A stretch of DNA of 64,000 nucleotides, from positions 100,266-164,265 of the forward strand of contig JACAFB010000008.1 in NCBI GenBank assembly GCA_013388545.1. Direction: 5' to 3'. The translations under genes and the position numbers were made by a program. How positions within the stretch are numbered: the stretch's first letter is position 1; each line of letters opens with the position of its first letter. This document shows positions 52,376 through 62,488 of this stretch, piece by piece. The DNA comes from Ignavibacteriaceae bacterium (GTDB lineage Bacteria > Bacteroidota > Ignavibacteria > Ignavibacteriales > Ignavibacteriaceae). The notes below the pieces were generated by a model. The model was not told where the DNA came from, searched no databases, and worked only from the letters and a program-made list of their open reading frames with translations.

Positions 52376-53818
52376 TCAAGTATGAATTGGTAATGTAATT
52401 GTAAATGTAGTTCCCTTGTTCACTTTGCTTTCAAGTTTAATATCCCCCTGAAAACTTTTAACAATTCCGTAACTAACCCATAAACCCAACCCGGTTCCTT
52501 TACCTTCTTTTTTTGTCGTAAAGAAAGGCTCAAAAACTTTTGCCTGGAATTCTTCGGGTATGCCTGTGCCCGTATCGCTGAATTTCAGAACAATATGATC
52601 ATCAGTTATATCAGAAACAACTTTTATCTTTTTGTCGGCCCCATTTTCTTTTTCAACTTCGTTGATCGCATCTACTGCATTCAGAAGGATATTCACAAAC
52701 ACTTGTTGAATCTGATCTGCTATTAGGGGAAGATGGGGTATTTTTTCATTAGTTATAACTTCAAATTCTATGCTCTTTGCTTTTGTGCCGACTTTAGTAA
52801 TTTCAACTGCTTCCCTTAAAGTTTCATTTATATCAGTTAGCTGAAGCTCGTAGTTTGATGGTCTTGAAAAATCAACCAGGTCTCTGATAATTTTAGAAAT
52901 ACGTGTAACCTGGTTTTTAACAAGTCCGAGTTTTTCAATGATAAATTGATCCTTCGTACTTCGCAATGCAACCTGTACAAGAGCAGATATTGAGGCTAAG
53001 GGGTTTCCAACCTCGTGCGCGATTCCCGCAGCAAGTGTTCCGATACTCTCCATCTTTTGTGTATGTATTAATTGACGTTCAAGAACACGCTTTTCACTAA
53101 GGTCACGGTGAATTCCGAAATAGCCGGTCACTTTACCTTCATAATCCAGAATGGGAGAAATTAAAAGTTGAGTGTAATAAGGTTCTCCGTTTTTCTTGCG
53201 ATTTTCTATTTCGCCCATCCACACTCTGCCTTCAGAAATTGTGTCCCACATTTTCTTCCAGAACTGCTTTTTATTCTTCCCGCTGCTGAAAATTTTGGGA
53301 TCCTGACCAATAAGTTCATCCCTTGTATATCCACTTGCCTGAACAAATGCATTATTAACATAGATCATCTTCCCGTTTACATCTGTGATTTGAAGCGGAT
53401 TGACGGTGTTCTCGGCAATTTTATAAAACTTCAAAAATTCCTGTTCTCTTTCTTTTTCTTCCGATAGATCTTTAATCAAAATCAGAAATCCAAAAGCAGA
53501 ATTATTTGTTGAATCTGATGGAACAGGTGTAACGGTGACTGCAGAGTGAAAATGCTTGTTATTGAAATCAATTAAAAAGTTATCAGTTTCAGATAACTGA
53601 GACTTCAATGAATTATTAATTAAGTCTTTGAATCTTTTATGATCTGATGTGCGAATAATATTATATACTGAAAGGTTTTCAGGATTAACAATTTCAGAGA
53701 AAAGAAAATTTCTGGCAAACTTGTTTGAAAGAATGATTTTTAATTCTTCATTTAAAACAAGATATATCTCTTCGAATCCATCAAAAACAGTAAAGTTAAC
53801 CTTGTAATCTTTAATCAT
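52376..53818 (-). CDS. Cytosolic PAS-domain sensor histidine kinase
   Basis: The 480-residue protein has no membrane segment. Two PAS domains occupy about residues 8-120 and 133-250, the second with DVNGKMIYVNNAFVQASG, YTRDELIGQDPKIFSSG and a PAC part GYFGIHRDLSE. The kinase core has the phospho-His in AAGIAHEVGNPLASISALVQ, the N box NILLNAVDAINEVE, and G boxes SDTGTGIPEE and GKGTGLGLWVSYGIV. The first PAS may sense a cytosolic small molecule, redox state or energy level. It lies just upstream of the NtrC-type regulator and forms a classic pair. Confidence 0.93.
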   Translation of the reverse strand: MIKDYKVNFTVFDGFEEIYLVLNEELKIILSNKFARNFLFSEIVNPENLSVYNIIRTSDHKRFKDLINNSLKSQLSETDNFLIDFNNKHFHSAVTVTPVPSDSTNNSAFGFLILIKDLSEEKEREQEFLKFYKIAENTVNPLQITDVNGKMIYVNNAFVQASGYTRDELIGQDPKIFSSGKNKKQFWKKMWDTISEGRVWMGEIENRKKNGEPYYTQLLISPILDYEGKVTGYFGIHRDLSEKRVLERQLIHTQKMESIGTLAAGIAHEVGNPLASISALVQVALRSTKDQFIIEKLGLVKNQVTRISKIIRDLVDFSRPSNYELQLTDINETLREAVEITKVGTKAKSIEFEVITNEKIPHLPLIADQIQQVFVNILLNAVDAINEVEKENGADKKIKVVSDITDDHIVLKFSDTGTGIPEEFQAKVFEPFFTTKKEGKGTGLGLWVSYGIVKSFQGDIKLESKVNKGTTFTITLPIHT

Positions 53819-53957
53819 AAATTAAATTATTAAATTAAGCTTCGACTTGTGAGCGCAAAAATAACTAATAGGTTCTCTCCAAAAAAACCTAAAAGCACTG
53901 TACCAAGTCTGAATTTTTGTATTTTTGAAATAATTCAGTAATTAATTTTAGTTGACT

Positions 53958-54719
53958 ATGAAATTAGGATTGCTTCAGTTTAGCCCTGTTTGGGAAGATA
54001 AAATTGCAAGTCTTGAAAAGGTTAAAGAATTAGTCGGGCATTTAGATGAACCCGTAGAGTTATTAATTCTTCCGGAAATGTCGCTAACCGGATTTACTAT
54101 GAATCCTCAGAATTTTGCCGAAGGAATTGGCGGAAAAACTTTCAGGTTTTTCTCTGAACTGGCATTAGAAAAAAAAATAAATGTATTTGTCGGAATTATT
54201 GAAGATTCAAAAAACAAATTTTATAACACACTTCTTCATATAGATTCTCGCGGAAAACTTGTTAAACTTTACAGAAAGATTCATCCGTTTTCGTATTCAT
54301 CAGAAGATAAATATTATGCAGCCGGAGCCAGACCTGCTATTACAAAAATTAAAAAATTCAGAATAGGTCTTTCAATTTGTTATGACCTGCGTTTCCCTGA
54401 ATTATACAGGAGATATGCTAAGAAGAAAGTTCACCTGATTGTTGATATAGCAAACTGGCCTGATACAAGAATTGAACACTGGCGAACTCTTCTAAAAGCC
54501 CGCGCAATCGAAAACCAGTGTTATGTTGCAGGCATTAACAGAGTTGGTGATGACCCGAAACTTCATTATAACGGCTATTCAAGCGTTTTTGATCCAATGG
54601 GAAATGAATTGGTCAGTCTTCCCGATGAAGAAAAAATTGTCGTTGCTGAAATTGACAAAGCAGTTGTGAATGATGTTAGAAATCAGTTTCCGTTTCTTGA
54701 TGATATCCGGCTTATTTGA
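53958..54719 (+). CDS. Nitrilase-superfamily carbon-nitrogen hydrolase (omega-amidase-like)
   Basis: From ATG at 53958 the protein is 253 residues. The catalytic triad is visible: Glu in LILPEMSLTGF, Lys in LYRKIHPFSY and Cys in LSICYDLRFPELYR. An additional Glu-containing motif DTRIEHWRTLLKARAIENQCY follows, as in YafV/omega-amidases that hydrolyse alpha-ketoglutaramate. TTG at 53952 would add two residues. It stands alone and is divergent from the kinase gene. A role in amide nitrogen recovery would fit the nitrogen catabolism of the region, but the enzyme is widespread. Confidence 0.87.
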   Translation: MKLGLLQFSPVWEDKIASLEKVKELVGHLDEPVELLILPEMSLTGFTMNPQNFAEGIGGKTFRFFSELALEKKINVFVGIIEDSKNKFYNTLLHIDSRGKLVKLYRKIHPFSYSSEDKYYAAGARPAITKIKKFRIGLSICYDLRFPELYRRYAKKKVHLIVDIANWPDTRIEHWRTLLKARAIENQCYVAGINRVGDDPKLHYNGYSSVFDPMGNELVSLPDEEKIVVAEIDKAVVNDVRNQFPFLDDIRLI

Positions 54720-54898
54720 AAAATCTTCCGACCTGAGCTTTTAAGAAGTTATTTCAGATAAAAGATTAAAAATATCAGAACAGCAATCCTTCTGACTATA
54801 GAAAAAATAAATAAATATTTTACCAATTTGGATTTTAAGAAGGGAAAACGAATAAACAATTTTTCAAAATTCATTTCAACTTAAATTTACTTTTAAAT

Positions 54899-55441
54899 TT
54901 ATACTTTTAATGTCGGGTCACCTTTTTTCCAGTTGCAGGGACATAGTTCATCTGTTTGCAGCGCATCCAGAACTCTTAAAACTTCTTTAACATTTCTTCC
55001 CACATTCAAATCATTTGCACAAACCCATCGTACAATTCCATCCGGATCAACAATAAATGTAACTCTATATGCAACTTTGTCTTCAACCGTTAAAACACCT
55101 AAATCCTCAGCCAAAGATTTTGAAGTATCAGCTATCAAAGGGATTTTTATTCCATTTAGTTCAGGGTGATTTTTTCTCCATGCTAAATGAACATATTCTG
55201 AATCTGTAGAAGCTCCGATTATTTCAGCATTTCTGTAACGAAAGTCAGATTGGTTCCTGTCAAATTCAAGAATTTCAGTGGGACAGATAAAAGAAAAATC
55301 ATTCGGATACCAGAATATAATCAGCCACTTGCCTTCAGATTTGATATCTTCGTATGAAATTTTTGAATACTCTTTCCCTTTTTCAACAGAAACAACTGCA
55401 GTTTTAGTGAAGTCGGGAAATTTCTGTCCAACGCCCAACAT
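54899..55441 (-). CDS. AhpC/TSA-family peroxiredoxin
   Basis: The 180-residue protein has the peroxidatic Cys at residue 53 in YPNDFSFICPTEI and a resolving Cys candidate at 167 or 169 in DELCPCNW. Length and motifs fit typical 2-Cys AhpC. It reduces hydrogen peroxide and organic peroxides with an external thiol. AGGAG precedes ATG at 55441 with good spacing. No AhpF or thioredoxin partner gene is adjacent, so the reductant comes from elsewhere. Confidence 0.9.
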   Translation of the reverse strand: MLGVGQKFPDFTKTAVVSVEKGKEYSKISYEDIKSEGKWLIIFWYPNDFSFICPTEILEFDRNQSDFRYRNAEIIGASTDSEYVHLAWRKNHPELNGIKIPLIADTSKSLAEDLGVLTVEDKVAYRVTFIVDPDGIVRWVCANDLNVGRNVKEVLRVLDALQTDELCPCNWKKGDPTLKV

Positions 55442-55678
55442 ATTAACTCCTGAGAAATATTAATTGTTTTATAAAATATAAAAAGATAAAATTAATTTTA
55501 AGACTATTTTATTTGTTCGAAAGACATAGCTGCAATTTAAAAAATAAAAAACCCGGAATTCATTGAACTTTAAATCAGGCAACTTTGTGTTGATTACAAA
55601 CGAAATTTCCAATTCCCAATACCATCAAGAGGACTCATTTCATCCCTTTAACAAATTCTGTTTTGCAGTGAAGTCGTT

Positions 55679-56086
55679 TTAACTGCGTTTTGTTTTAATC
55701 ATAAGTAAATGAATGGTAACTCCGATTGCTATCAAGAAAAGAATAATTCTTATGAATTTTTCATTTGTAAAAGTGAAAGCCGAAACAGAAATCATCAACC
55801 ACAAAAAGAAAATATTGATGATTTTAGATTTTATTGTTAGTCCGGATTTATCCTGGTAATTGCGAAGATAAGCACCGAGTATTTTCTGATTTCTAAGCCA
55901 CTCATTTGCTTTAGGCGAGCTTTTAACAAAACAAGCAGAAGCAAGCAATAAGAAAATCGTAGTGGGCAGCACCGGAAGAAAAATTCCGATTACACCAATT
56001 GCAACAAGGATGATCCCGCTTGTCAAATACAGATATTTTATTAGCAGGGGCGATTGAATTTTCTTTGCATCAGTTGATAAAGACAT
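55679..56086 (-). CDS. YbaN-family (DUF454) membrane protein
   Basis: The 135-residue protein has the family opening YLTSGIILVAIGVIGIFLPV followed by LPTTIFLLLASACFVKSSPK, then NEWLRNQKILGAYLRNYQ and two more membrane segments. DUF454 proteins are small inner-membrane proteins of unknown role. It lies 237 nt downstream of the start of the peroxiredoxin gene on the same strand, with its own upstream region carrying a dyad at 56195-56214. Confidence 0.88.
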   Translation of the reverse strand: MSLSTDAKKIQSPLLIKYLYLTSGIILVAIGVIGIFLPVLPTTIFLLLASACFVKSSPKANEWLRNQKILGAYLRNYQDKSGLTIKSKIINIFFLWLMISVSAFTFTNEKFIRIILFLIAIGVTIHLLMIKTKRS

Positions 56087-56194
56087 ACTAGTTTATAAAT
56101 CTGATAAATTCTGTTAATTGGAAAAAGAAAACTTCTTCTTTGAGGTATATAACTGTAAATCAGTCTGATATTTTTTTATATTTTTATCTGATAA

Positions 56195-56214
56195 AATAAC
56201 AATATTATGTTATT
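56195..56214. promoter_or_regulatory. AT-rich dyad between divergent DUF454 and thioesterase genes
   Basis: AATAACA-N6-TGTTATT is a perfect 7-bp inverted repeat located 109 nt from the DUF454 start and 111 nt from the thioesterase start. It has the size of a dimeric regulator operator. No regulator gene is next to it, and AT-rich DNA yields such dyads by chance. Confidence 0.3.
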
Positions 56215-56324
56215 CAACAAGAGCTTCTCCGGTAAAGAGAGGATTTTCTTATAAAAATAAATTCATAGTCTAATTATTAAGATTATCATTAAAGACATTT
56301 TACAACGATTAAAAGTTCAAAAAT

Positions 56325-56723
56325 ATGTTAACCATAAAAAGCAAAATTAATTTTTTTGATTGTGACCCGGCCGGAATAATTTTTTATTCCAGAATATTCG
56401 ATTTCTGTCATACAGCTTACGAAGAAATGATTACAGAATTCGGTTTGAAAGAAAACTACTGGCTTAATGATAATTATGTTGTTCCGATTATTCACTCAGA
56501 ATGTAGTTATCTTAAGCCAATAAAATATGGAGAGGAAATAACTATCAACCTGAGTGTTTCACAGCTCAGGAATTCCTCTTTCGAGCTTACTTACGCTATC
56601 AGGCGCAATAAAGAACTTTGCTGCCAGGTAAAGACTGTTCACGTATTTGTTGATAAAAAAGAATGGAAAAAGAAAGAGATGAAAAAACCGCTTTATGATG
56701 GACTAAAAAGCCACCTTGCTTAA
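56325..56723 (+). CDS. Hotdog-fold acyl-CoA thioesterase, possible DHNA-CoA thioesterase (MenI role)
   Basis: The 132-residue protein has the 4-hydroxybenzoyl-CoA thioesterase motif FFDCDPAGIIFYSRIFDFCH (catalytic acid probably D14) and later SECSYLKPIKYGEEITI. It is convergent with menE, overlapping its stop by 4 nt, and so sits at the end of the menaquinone operon. The operon otherwise lacks the enzyme that releases 1,4-dihydroxy-2-naphthoate from its CoA ester, which makes this the best candidate. The assignment of MenI function rests on location; the family also serves other acyl-CoA substrates. Confidence 0.75.
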   Translation: MLTIKSKINFFDCDPAGIIFYSRIFDFCHTAYEEMITEFGLKENYWLNDNYVVPIIHSECSYLKPIKYGEEITINLSVSQLRNSSFELTYAIRRNKELCCQVKTVHVFVDKKEWKKKEMKKPLYDGLKSHLA

Positions 56724-58129
56724 AGAAAGGACTTGACTTTTTCTCTGAGAATTTTTCCTAACTGAGTTTTAGGAAGTGAATCGACAAAGAAATATTTTTT
56801 AGGCACTTTAAAATCTGCAATTACTTTTCTTAGTTGATTCTGAATTTCCTGTTCATCCAATTTAATGTCCGTAACAATTGCTGCGCAAACTATCTGTCCC
56901 CATGTTTCATCATCTTTAGAGAAGACGCATACTTCTTTAACTCCATCAATCTTCAAAATCTGGCTTTCTATTTCTGTTGGATTTACATTTTCACCGCCGG
57001 TGACAATTAAGTCATTTCTTTTTGATTCAATAAAAAGAAACCCTTCTTCATCTAACCTTCCAATATCTCCTGAGTGATAAAAACCATGCTTTATCTGCAT
57101 CGATGTTTGCTCTTCATCATTAAGATATTTTTTAAACAAACTATTAGTTGAAACCAGTATTTCACCTGAATCGTCAATTACTATCTTTACATTTTTGATC
57201 GGTCTGCCTGCTGTCCCGGCTTTAATAAAAATATCCTCTGCATTAGCTGCTGTTACAAATGAGGCTGTTTCGGATGAACCATAAACTCTTACCGGATTCC
57301 AGCCAAGCAGGTACATCTGTTCTATCAGGTAATCACTGATTACTCCTCCGCCGGCAAGAGTTAAAGTTATTTCCGGAGGTGGTTTCATTTTAGTTTCAAC
57401 GATTTTTTTGATTTGAGAGGAAACCAGAGATAAATGCGTCGGTTTAAATATTTCAATTGCTGATCTGAGAGTTTCAAACTGAGTTTTATCTGTGAGGATA
57501 ACTGAACTTCCATGAAATAAACTTCTGCATAAAATCTGGAATCCGCTTATATGGTATAAAGGAAGTGAAGCAAGCCACCTGCTGGAAGATGCTTGTTTTA
57601 ATACCGAACTGCCATTTTGAATACTATTCATCAATGAAGAAAAAGTATGAACAACACCTTTTGGCTTTCCCGATGATCCTGATGTAAATATGACTAATGC
57701 TTCTTCATCTCTTTCCGGAACTTTAAAGGAAAAGCTATCCTTTAAATCAATTCTTAAATCAGTGCTTAAGATCAGGGAATAATCTTTATAGGTGGATTTT
57801 AACTCCGGCTTATCGGTGATTATAAGTTGAAAACCATTATCCGATGTTAGAGCATAGATTTCCGAATTCAGTAATCTGGTATTTATAGGAACCGGGATTG
57901 CATTCAAGTACCACAAGGCAATTACTGTGCGAATAAATTCCAGATTATCTTCGATAACCAGGGGTACATAATCATGCTTTTTGACTCTGTTTAAGGCCAG
58001 CTTTTCAGCTAAGGATTTTGCTTCAGAAAAGAGTTCGAAGTAAGAATAATTTTTTTCTTCAGAAATTATGAACGTTAAGTCTGACCGATCTTCAAACCGG
58101 AAGAAACTATTTTCAATTACTTCAGACAT
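56720..58129 (-). CDS. menE: o-Succinylbenzoate-CoA ligase
   Basis: From ATG at 58129 the protein is 469 residues. It has the AMP-binding signature VIFTSGSSGKPKGVVHT, VYGSSETASFV, GFYHSGDIGRLDEEGFLFI, and the C-terminal swing-domain Lys in LPKTQLGKILREKV. The family makes o-succinylbenzoyl-CoA in menaquinone biosynthesis, and the location at the end of menF-D-H-B-A supports it. A TTG at 58147 would overlap menA by 17 nt; ATG at 58129 follows the menA stop by one base and agrees with family starts. The expected menC between menA and menE is missing. Confidence 0.87.
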   Translation of the reverse strand: MSEVIENSFFRFEDRSDLTFIISEEKNYSYFELFSEAKSLAEKLALNRVKKHDYVPLVIEDNLEFIRTVIALWYLNAIPVPINTRLLNSEIYALTSDNGFQLIITDKPELKSTYKDYSLILSTDLRIDLKDSFSFKVPERDEEALVIFTSGSSGKPKGVVHTFSSLMNSIQNGSSVLKQASSSRWLASLPLYHISGFQILCRSLFHGSSVILTDKTQFETLRSAIEIFKPTHLSLVSSQIKKIVETKMKPPPEITLTLAGGGVISDYLIEQMYLLGWNPVRVYGSSETASFVTAANAEDIFIKAGTAGRPIKNVKIVIDDSGEILVSTNSLFKKYLNDEEQTSMQIKHGFYHSGDIGRLDEEGFLFIESKRNDLIVTGGENVNPTEIESQILKIDGVKEVCVFSKDDETWGQIVCAAIVTDIKLDEQEIQNQLRKVIADFKVPKKYFFVDSLPKTQLGKILREKVKSFL

Positions 58130-58130
58130 T

Positions 58131-59027
58131 CTACAAAACAATGCCAAGAGATAATAGAAATCCGAATAAAGCTGAAAATTTTGCTGAGAGTTCTAAAGTT
58201 TTATTTAATTCTTTGCCCCGGTAGTTAAAAAGCATTTTGACGAGTCTGATAGCTAAAGGAAATGAAATATAGGGAAGGAAAATCCATTGACTAAACTGAT
58301 ATTCAAAATAAAGAGTGAAGGGAATAAAGAATGAAACAATAATAAAAAAGATAAATTCATATCGGGTGAATTCCTGCCCAAACAGAACAGCGAGTGTTCT
58401 TTTTCCTGCTGCTTTATCTTCATTGATATCGCGATAGTTATTAACTATTAAAATGTTTGTAATCAATCCGCCAACAGGCAGGGAAATTAAGAATGAAACT
58501 AAAGTAAATTCCTGTGTATGCAAATAAAAAGTACCCATTGTGCCTATAATTCCAAAAAACAGAAATACAAAAAGATCACCAAGACCATTATACGCAAGAG
58601 GGAAAGGTCCTGCTGTATAGGCAAGTCCCGCAATTATTGAGAGAACTCCAATCCATAGAACGATTAAATCAGTTTTGTAAACAAGATAAAGTCCAAGCAA
58701 AAAGGCCGAACCCAAAACAAGTAATATTCCCGACTTCATCTCATTTACACTGATTAGCCCCGAGGCCAGGACACGAAGAGGTCCCTGTCTGTCTTTTGTA
58801 TCTGCACCCTTAATATGATCATAAAGATCATTTGTAAAGTTTGTTCCTATTTGAATAAGTATTGAGCAAAGCAATGCAATAACTGAATAAAGTGGAAAGA
58901 ATTTTTTACAATAAACAGCCAATGCCGAACCAACCATAACCGGGACAATTGCAGCCAGCAGGGTTTTAGGTCTGCTTGCTAGTACCCAGCTTTGTATTTT
59001 AGAAATATTTTTCTTTTCCTGAGTCAT
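58131..59027 (-). CDS. menA: 1,4-Dihydroxy-2-naphthoate polyprenyltransferase
   Basis: The 298-residue membrane protein opens with SWVLASRPKTLLAAIVPVMV, has the prenyl-diphosphate Asp motif in NFTNDLYDHIKGADTKDRQG and about eight membrane segments, and the second Asp-rich site NNYRDINEDKAAGKRTLAV. The enzyme joins an isoprenoid chain to dihydroxynaphthoate, giving demethylmenaquinone. Its start overlaps the menB stop by one base, so translation is coupled. The gene is followed at once by menE. Confidence 0.92.
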   Translation of the reverse strand: MTQEKKNISKIQSWVLASRPKTLLAAIVPVMVGSALAVYCKKFFPLYSVIALLCSILIQIGTNFTNDLYDHIKGADTKDRQGPLRVLASGLISVNEMKSGILLVLGSAFLLGLYLVYKTDLIVLWIGVLSIIAGLAYTAGPFPLAYNGLGDLFVFLFFGIIGTMGTFYLHTQEFTLVSFLISLPVGGLITNILIVNNYRDINEDKAAGKRTLAVLFGQEFTRYEFIFFIIVSFFIPFTLYFEYQFSQWIFLPYISFPLAIRLVKMLFNYRGKELNKTLELSAKFSALFGFLLSLGIVL

Positions 59028-59860
59028 TAAGGCAGTTTTGGAAATTTTTTAAAATCAGGTGACCGCTTTTCATTATAAGCTTTTTTACCTTCCTGTGCTT
59101 CTTCGCTCATATAATAAAGCAGTGTAGCATTGCCTGCAAGTTCCTGAATTCCTGCTTGACCGTCTAATTCAGCATTAAATGCAGACTTCAAAACTCTTAT
59201 AGCCATTGGGCTGTGCTGCAATATTTCATTTGCCCATTTAATTCCTTCAGCTTCAAGTTGGTCTAAAGGAACTACTGCGTTTACAAGCCCCATCTGCAAA
59301 GCTTCCTGAGCATTGTACTGTCGGCACAGGTACCAGATTTCCCTTGCTTTCTTTTGGCCAATAATTCTTGCTAAAAAACTTGACCCAAAACCTCCATCAA
59401 AGCTTCCGACTTTTGGTCCGGTTTGTCCAAAGATTGCATTATCTGCGGCGATAGTTAGATCGCAGATAACGTGGAGAACATGTCCACCTCCAATTGCATA
59501 GCCGGCAACAAGTGCAATTACTACTTTGGGAATACTTCTGATTAATTTTTGAAGATCAAGTACATTCAACCTTGGCACGCCGTCTTTGCCTACGTAACCC
59601 ATATCTCCACGAATGCTTTGATCGCCTCCGGAACAGAATGCATATTTGCCATCTTTGGCCGGACCTGCACCAGTCAGCAGAATTACACCAATAGATTGAT
59701 CTTCTCTGGCATCTGTAAAAGCATCATACATTTCAAATACTGTTTCGGGTCTGAAAGCATTTCGTTTTTCAGGACGGTTGATAGTGATTTTAGCAATGCC
59801 TTCCATCTTCTCATAAATAATGTCAGAATAATCTTTACATTTTTTCCAGTGCTTACTCAT
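59027..59860 (-). CDS. menB: 1,4-Dihydroxy-2-naphthoyl-CoA synthase
   Basis: The 277-residue crotonase-fold protein has [20 protein letters not shown], the oxyanion and active region [55 protein letters not shown] and [17 protein letters not shown], which are the standard MenB motifs. It closes the second ring of the naphthoquinone from o-succinylbenzoyl-CoA. Length equals the family norm. It sits 34 nt after menH and overlaps menA by one base. Confidence 0.95.
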   Translation of the reverse strand: MSKHWKKCKDYSDIIYEKMEGIAKITINRPEKRNAFRPETVFEMYDAFTDAREDQSIGVILLTGAGPAKDGKYAFCSGGDQSIRGDMGYVGKDGVPRLNVLDLQKLIRSIPKVVIALVAGYAIGGGHVLHVICDLTIAADNAIFGQTGPKVGSFDGGFGSSFLARIIGQKKAREIWYLCRQYNAQEALQMGLVNAVVPLDQLEAEGIKWANEILQHSPMAIRVLKSAFNAELDGQAGIQELAGNATLLYYMSEEAQEGKKAYNEKRSPDFKKFPKLP

Positions 59861-59894
59861 AATTATCCTTTTTGAATTATCATTTTTAAAGAAG

Positions 59895-60731
59895 TTATTG
59901 TTCCTGAATCTTTAGATCGTTAAGAAATGTGTTGACAAAGTTCAGGAATTTTTTTGAATCCTCTAAATGGGTATTGTGTCCGGCGCTCTTAACTATTTTA
60001 TGTTTAGCGCCGTGAATTGTTTTTGCCATTTTCGAACTTATTTTGGTAAACTTTGTATCAAGTTCCCCGGTAATCAGAAGGGTTTTTACTTTCAACTTAC
60101 TAAGGGAGTCGGATAGCTGAGGCATTTGAGCCGGACTAAAATATAAGAGAGTGTTTGCCAAACCCGTTCTGTTATTTCTGATTCTTATTTTTTTGATCTG
60201 GTTAAGTTTCTCGTTTGAGAATCTTCGTTGAGTATTGAACAAATCGAGATCCATCCAGTAATCTATAAATTCTTCAATTGTGTGAGTTTGGAGAAAGTGT
60301 GCAAGTTCCTGATCTTTTTGCAGTCGTTCGTTTCGCTGCTTTATATCTTTAATTCCGGGTGAAGTGCTCTCAAGAATCAATGCATAAAGAATTTCAGGGT
60401 AGCGGAAGGCGAACTGTAAAGCAATTCTTCCACCCATTGAGTATCCCATTAGAACAATTTTTTTCAGGTTTAATTTTTCAAACAACTCATATAGTTGATC
60501 AGTAATAGCATCCGAGTAATAAAATTCAGGGCTTTCAGGAACACTGGATTTGCCGTGACCGATTACATCTATTGCAATCGGCTGATACTTCTCCGTAATG
60601 TTGGGTATTATTGGATCCCAGTCATTTGAAGAACCTGTAAAACCATGAATTAAAACCAGCTTTGGCCGTTCATCAAGAACATTTCCTTTATATTCAATAT
60701 TTAACGAGACGTTTGAAAGATTTATTAACAT
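59895..60731 (-). CDS. menH: 2-Succinyl-6-hydroxy-2,4-cyclohexadiene-1-carboxylate synthase-like alpha/beta hydrolase
   Basis: The 278-residue protein has the alpha/beta-hydrolase oxyanion region [16 protein letters not shown], the nucleophile elbow GYSMGG (Ser), an Asp in [10 protein letters not shown] and the catalytic His in [10 protein letters not shown]. In this operon it fits MenH, which eliminates pyruvate from the MenD product. It overlaps menD by 7 nt. The general hydrolase fold alone would not define the function; the neighbours do. Confidence 0.88.
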   Translation of the reverse strand: MLINLSNVSLNIEYKGNVLDERPKLVLIHGFTGSSNDWDPIIPNITEKYQPIAIDVIGHGKSSVPESPEFYYSDAITDQLYELFEKLNLKKIVLMGYSMGGRIALQFAFRYPEILYALILESTSPGIKDIKQRNERLQKDQELAHFLQTHTIEEFIDYWMDLDLFNTQRRFSNEKLNQIKKIRIRNNRTGLANTLLYFSPAQMPQLSDSLSKLKVKTLLITGELDTKFTKISSKMAKTIHGAKHKIVKSAGHNTHLEDSKKFLNFVNTFLNDLKIQEQ

Positions 60732-62488
60732 AATTTTTTTTCCAGAATTACTTTGAGCTTTTCTAAATATTTTTTTCTGGTGGCTAAAGATTTCGAAGCA
60801 TCGGTTTTAATTTCAAGCACTGAAAGTTTATCAGATTTTGAATTCCTGATTTCGTTTCTTAGTTCATCCCAGCTCTTTACATTTTTATATCGGCCTTTGA
60901 ATGATTTTGTAATAAACCTGAAATTCAGGTTTGAAGGGACTACGAAATACTCATCAAATGCTTTTTTATGTCTGGAAATTGGCAGTGAATAAAATATTCC
61001 TCCACCGCTGTTGTTAAGTATAATTATTGTCAATGGAAATTTATGCTTTGTAAAGTACAAAAGTCCATTGGTGTCATGAAAAAAAGCCAGGTCTCCGGTT
61101 ATTAAAAATGTTCTTCGTCCTGATCCAGCAGAAATTCCGAATGCGGTGGAGGTAATTCCATCAATACCGCTTGCACCACGGTTAAAGTAAATTTGAAGAT
61201 TTTTTTTCTCGGGTGAAACAAAACTATCAAGATCTCTGATGGGAAGGCTGTTTGAAACCATTATATTGGATTCATCAGGAAATGATTTAAACAATTCCCG
61301 CATCGTTCTGGCTTCGTCAGGAAAGGGTAAAAAATCAATAACTTTTTCTTTTAGCGCTTCCGCGATATTTTCTGCATGTACTAAAATTTTATTCTGCTGC
61401 TCTGCTACAATATTAAATTTTTTCTTTCCCGCCTTATTTATTATGAAATCAGAAAATGTTTCGATATCTGTTTTAATTACTGCTGTTGAGGTTTTTGAAG
61501 GATCAAATAAATCTCCAAAAGGATTAATAATATAACGGCTGCATTCAAGTGCCGATAAAAATTTATCTATTCTTCTTGAAGTGGGTGTTCTTCCAAACTG
61601 AAGTACAATATCAGGTTTTATTTTTCCGGCTATCCGGTTTGAGTATATCACCAAATCAAAATTTGAGAGAATATTTCCGTTTAAATCATAACCAAATCTT
61701 AACTGAGATGCACCGTCTGAAATAATCGGAAAGTTTAGCGTAGTTGATAACTTTTTTAAGGAATCTGCTTTTTGTTGCGAAAATTCTTCCGGGCCTGCGA
61801 TTATCAATCCGGTTTTCGAGACTTTAATTTTATTAGAAATTTTATTTAGCTGTCTCTGCACATCAATTGAAATTGCTTTCTTGTGATTTAGTTTCTTAGC
61901 ATTCAATGCCGAAAAAATTATTTCCGGAGCTATTTCATCAGTTATGCTTTCGGGTTCAAAAGGTTTCTCAAATGGAAAATTTATATGCACCGGGCCTCTA
62001 TCGAGATAATAACTTATTTTGAAGGCATTCAGAGCTAATGATTTTACATGCTCAAGTTTGCTTTTTGTTACGGAAGGTAAGCCGGCATCTCTGAACCAGC
62101 GAATGTGATTCTTGTACAGATTTTCCTGATTGATTGTTTGATTTGTCCCGCAGTTTCTTGAATATGCAGGACGGTCGGCAGTGCAAACTATTAAAGGAAT
62201 ACGCTGCTGATAAGCCTCAATAATTGCCGGATAAATTTCTGCAGCAGCTGTTCCTGATGTTGTAACCAGCAGAACCGGAGTATTTGTTGATTTTGCCAAG
62301 CCCAGTGCAAAAAAACCTGCACTTCTTTCATCAATATGAACGAACGATTTGATGTTGTAATTTTGAACAATCGACAGTATCAGTGAAGTGCTTCTCGATC
62401 CCGGTGCTAACGAGCAATACCTCACCCCAAGTGATACAAGCTGATTGATAAAAGTATCAGCCCAGATTATGTTCCGGTTTATTTGCAT
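60725..62488 (-). CDS. menD: SEPHCHC synthase (thiamine-diphosphate enzyme MenD)
   Basis: The 587-residue protein has CSLAPGSRSTSLILSIVQ, VHIDERSAGFFALGLAKST, VLLVTTSGTAAAEIYPAIIE, a thiamine-diphosphate binding part ISAGSGRRTFLITGDLAFFH with DTNGLLYF, and NNSGGGIFYSLP. It condenses isochorismate with 2-oxoglutarate in the first committed step of menaquinone synthesis. The start overlaps the end of menF by 32 nt, which is long for coupled genes but the first residues align with other MenD starts. Length is in the family range. Confidence 0.93.
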   Translation of the reverse strand: MQINRNIIWADTFINQLVSLGVRYCSLAPGSRSTSLILSIVQNYNIKSFVHIDERSAGFFALGLAKSTNTPVLLVTTSGTAAAEIYPAIIEAYQQRIPLIVCTADRPAYSRNCGTNQTINQENLYKNHIRWFRDAGLPSVTKSKLEHVKSLALNAFKISYYLDRGPVHINFPFEKPFEPESITDEIAPEIIFSALNAKKLNHKKAISIDVQRQLNKISNKIKVSKTGLIIAGPEEFSQQKADSLKKLSTTLNFPIISDGASQLRFGYDLNGNILSNFDLVIYSNRIAGKIKPDIVLQFGRTPTSRRIDKFLSALECSRYIINPFGDLFDPSKTSTAVIKTDIETFSDFIINKAGKKKFNIVAEQQNKILVHAENIAEALKEKVIDFLPFPDEARTMRELFKSFPDESNIMVSNSLPIRDLDSFVSPEKKNLQIYFNRGASGIDGITSTAFGISAGSGRRTFLITGDLAFFHDTNGLLYFTKHKFPLTIIILNNSGGGIFYSLPISRHKKAFDEYFVVPSNLNFRFITKSFKGRYKNVKSWDELRNEIRNSKSDKLSVLEIKTDASKSLATRKKYLEKLKVILEKKLC

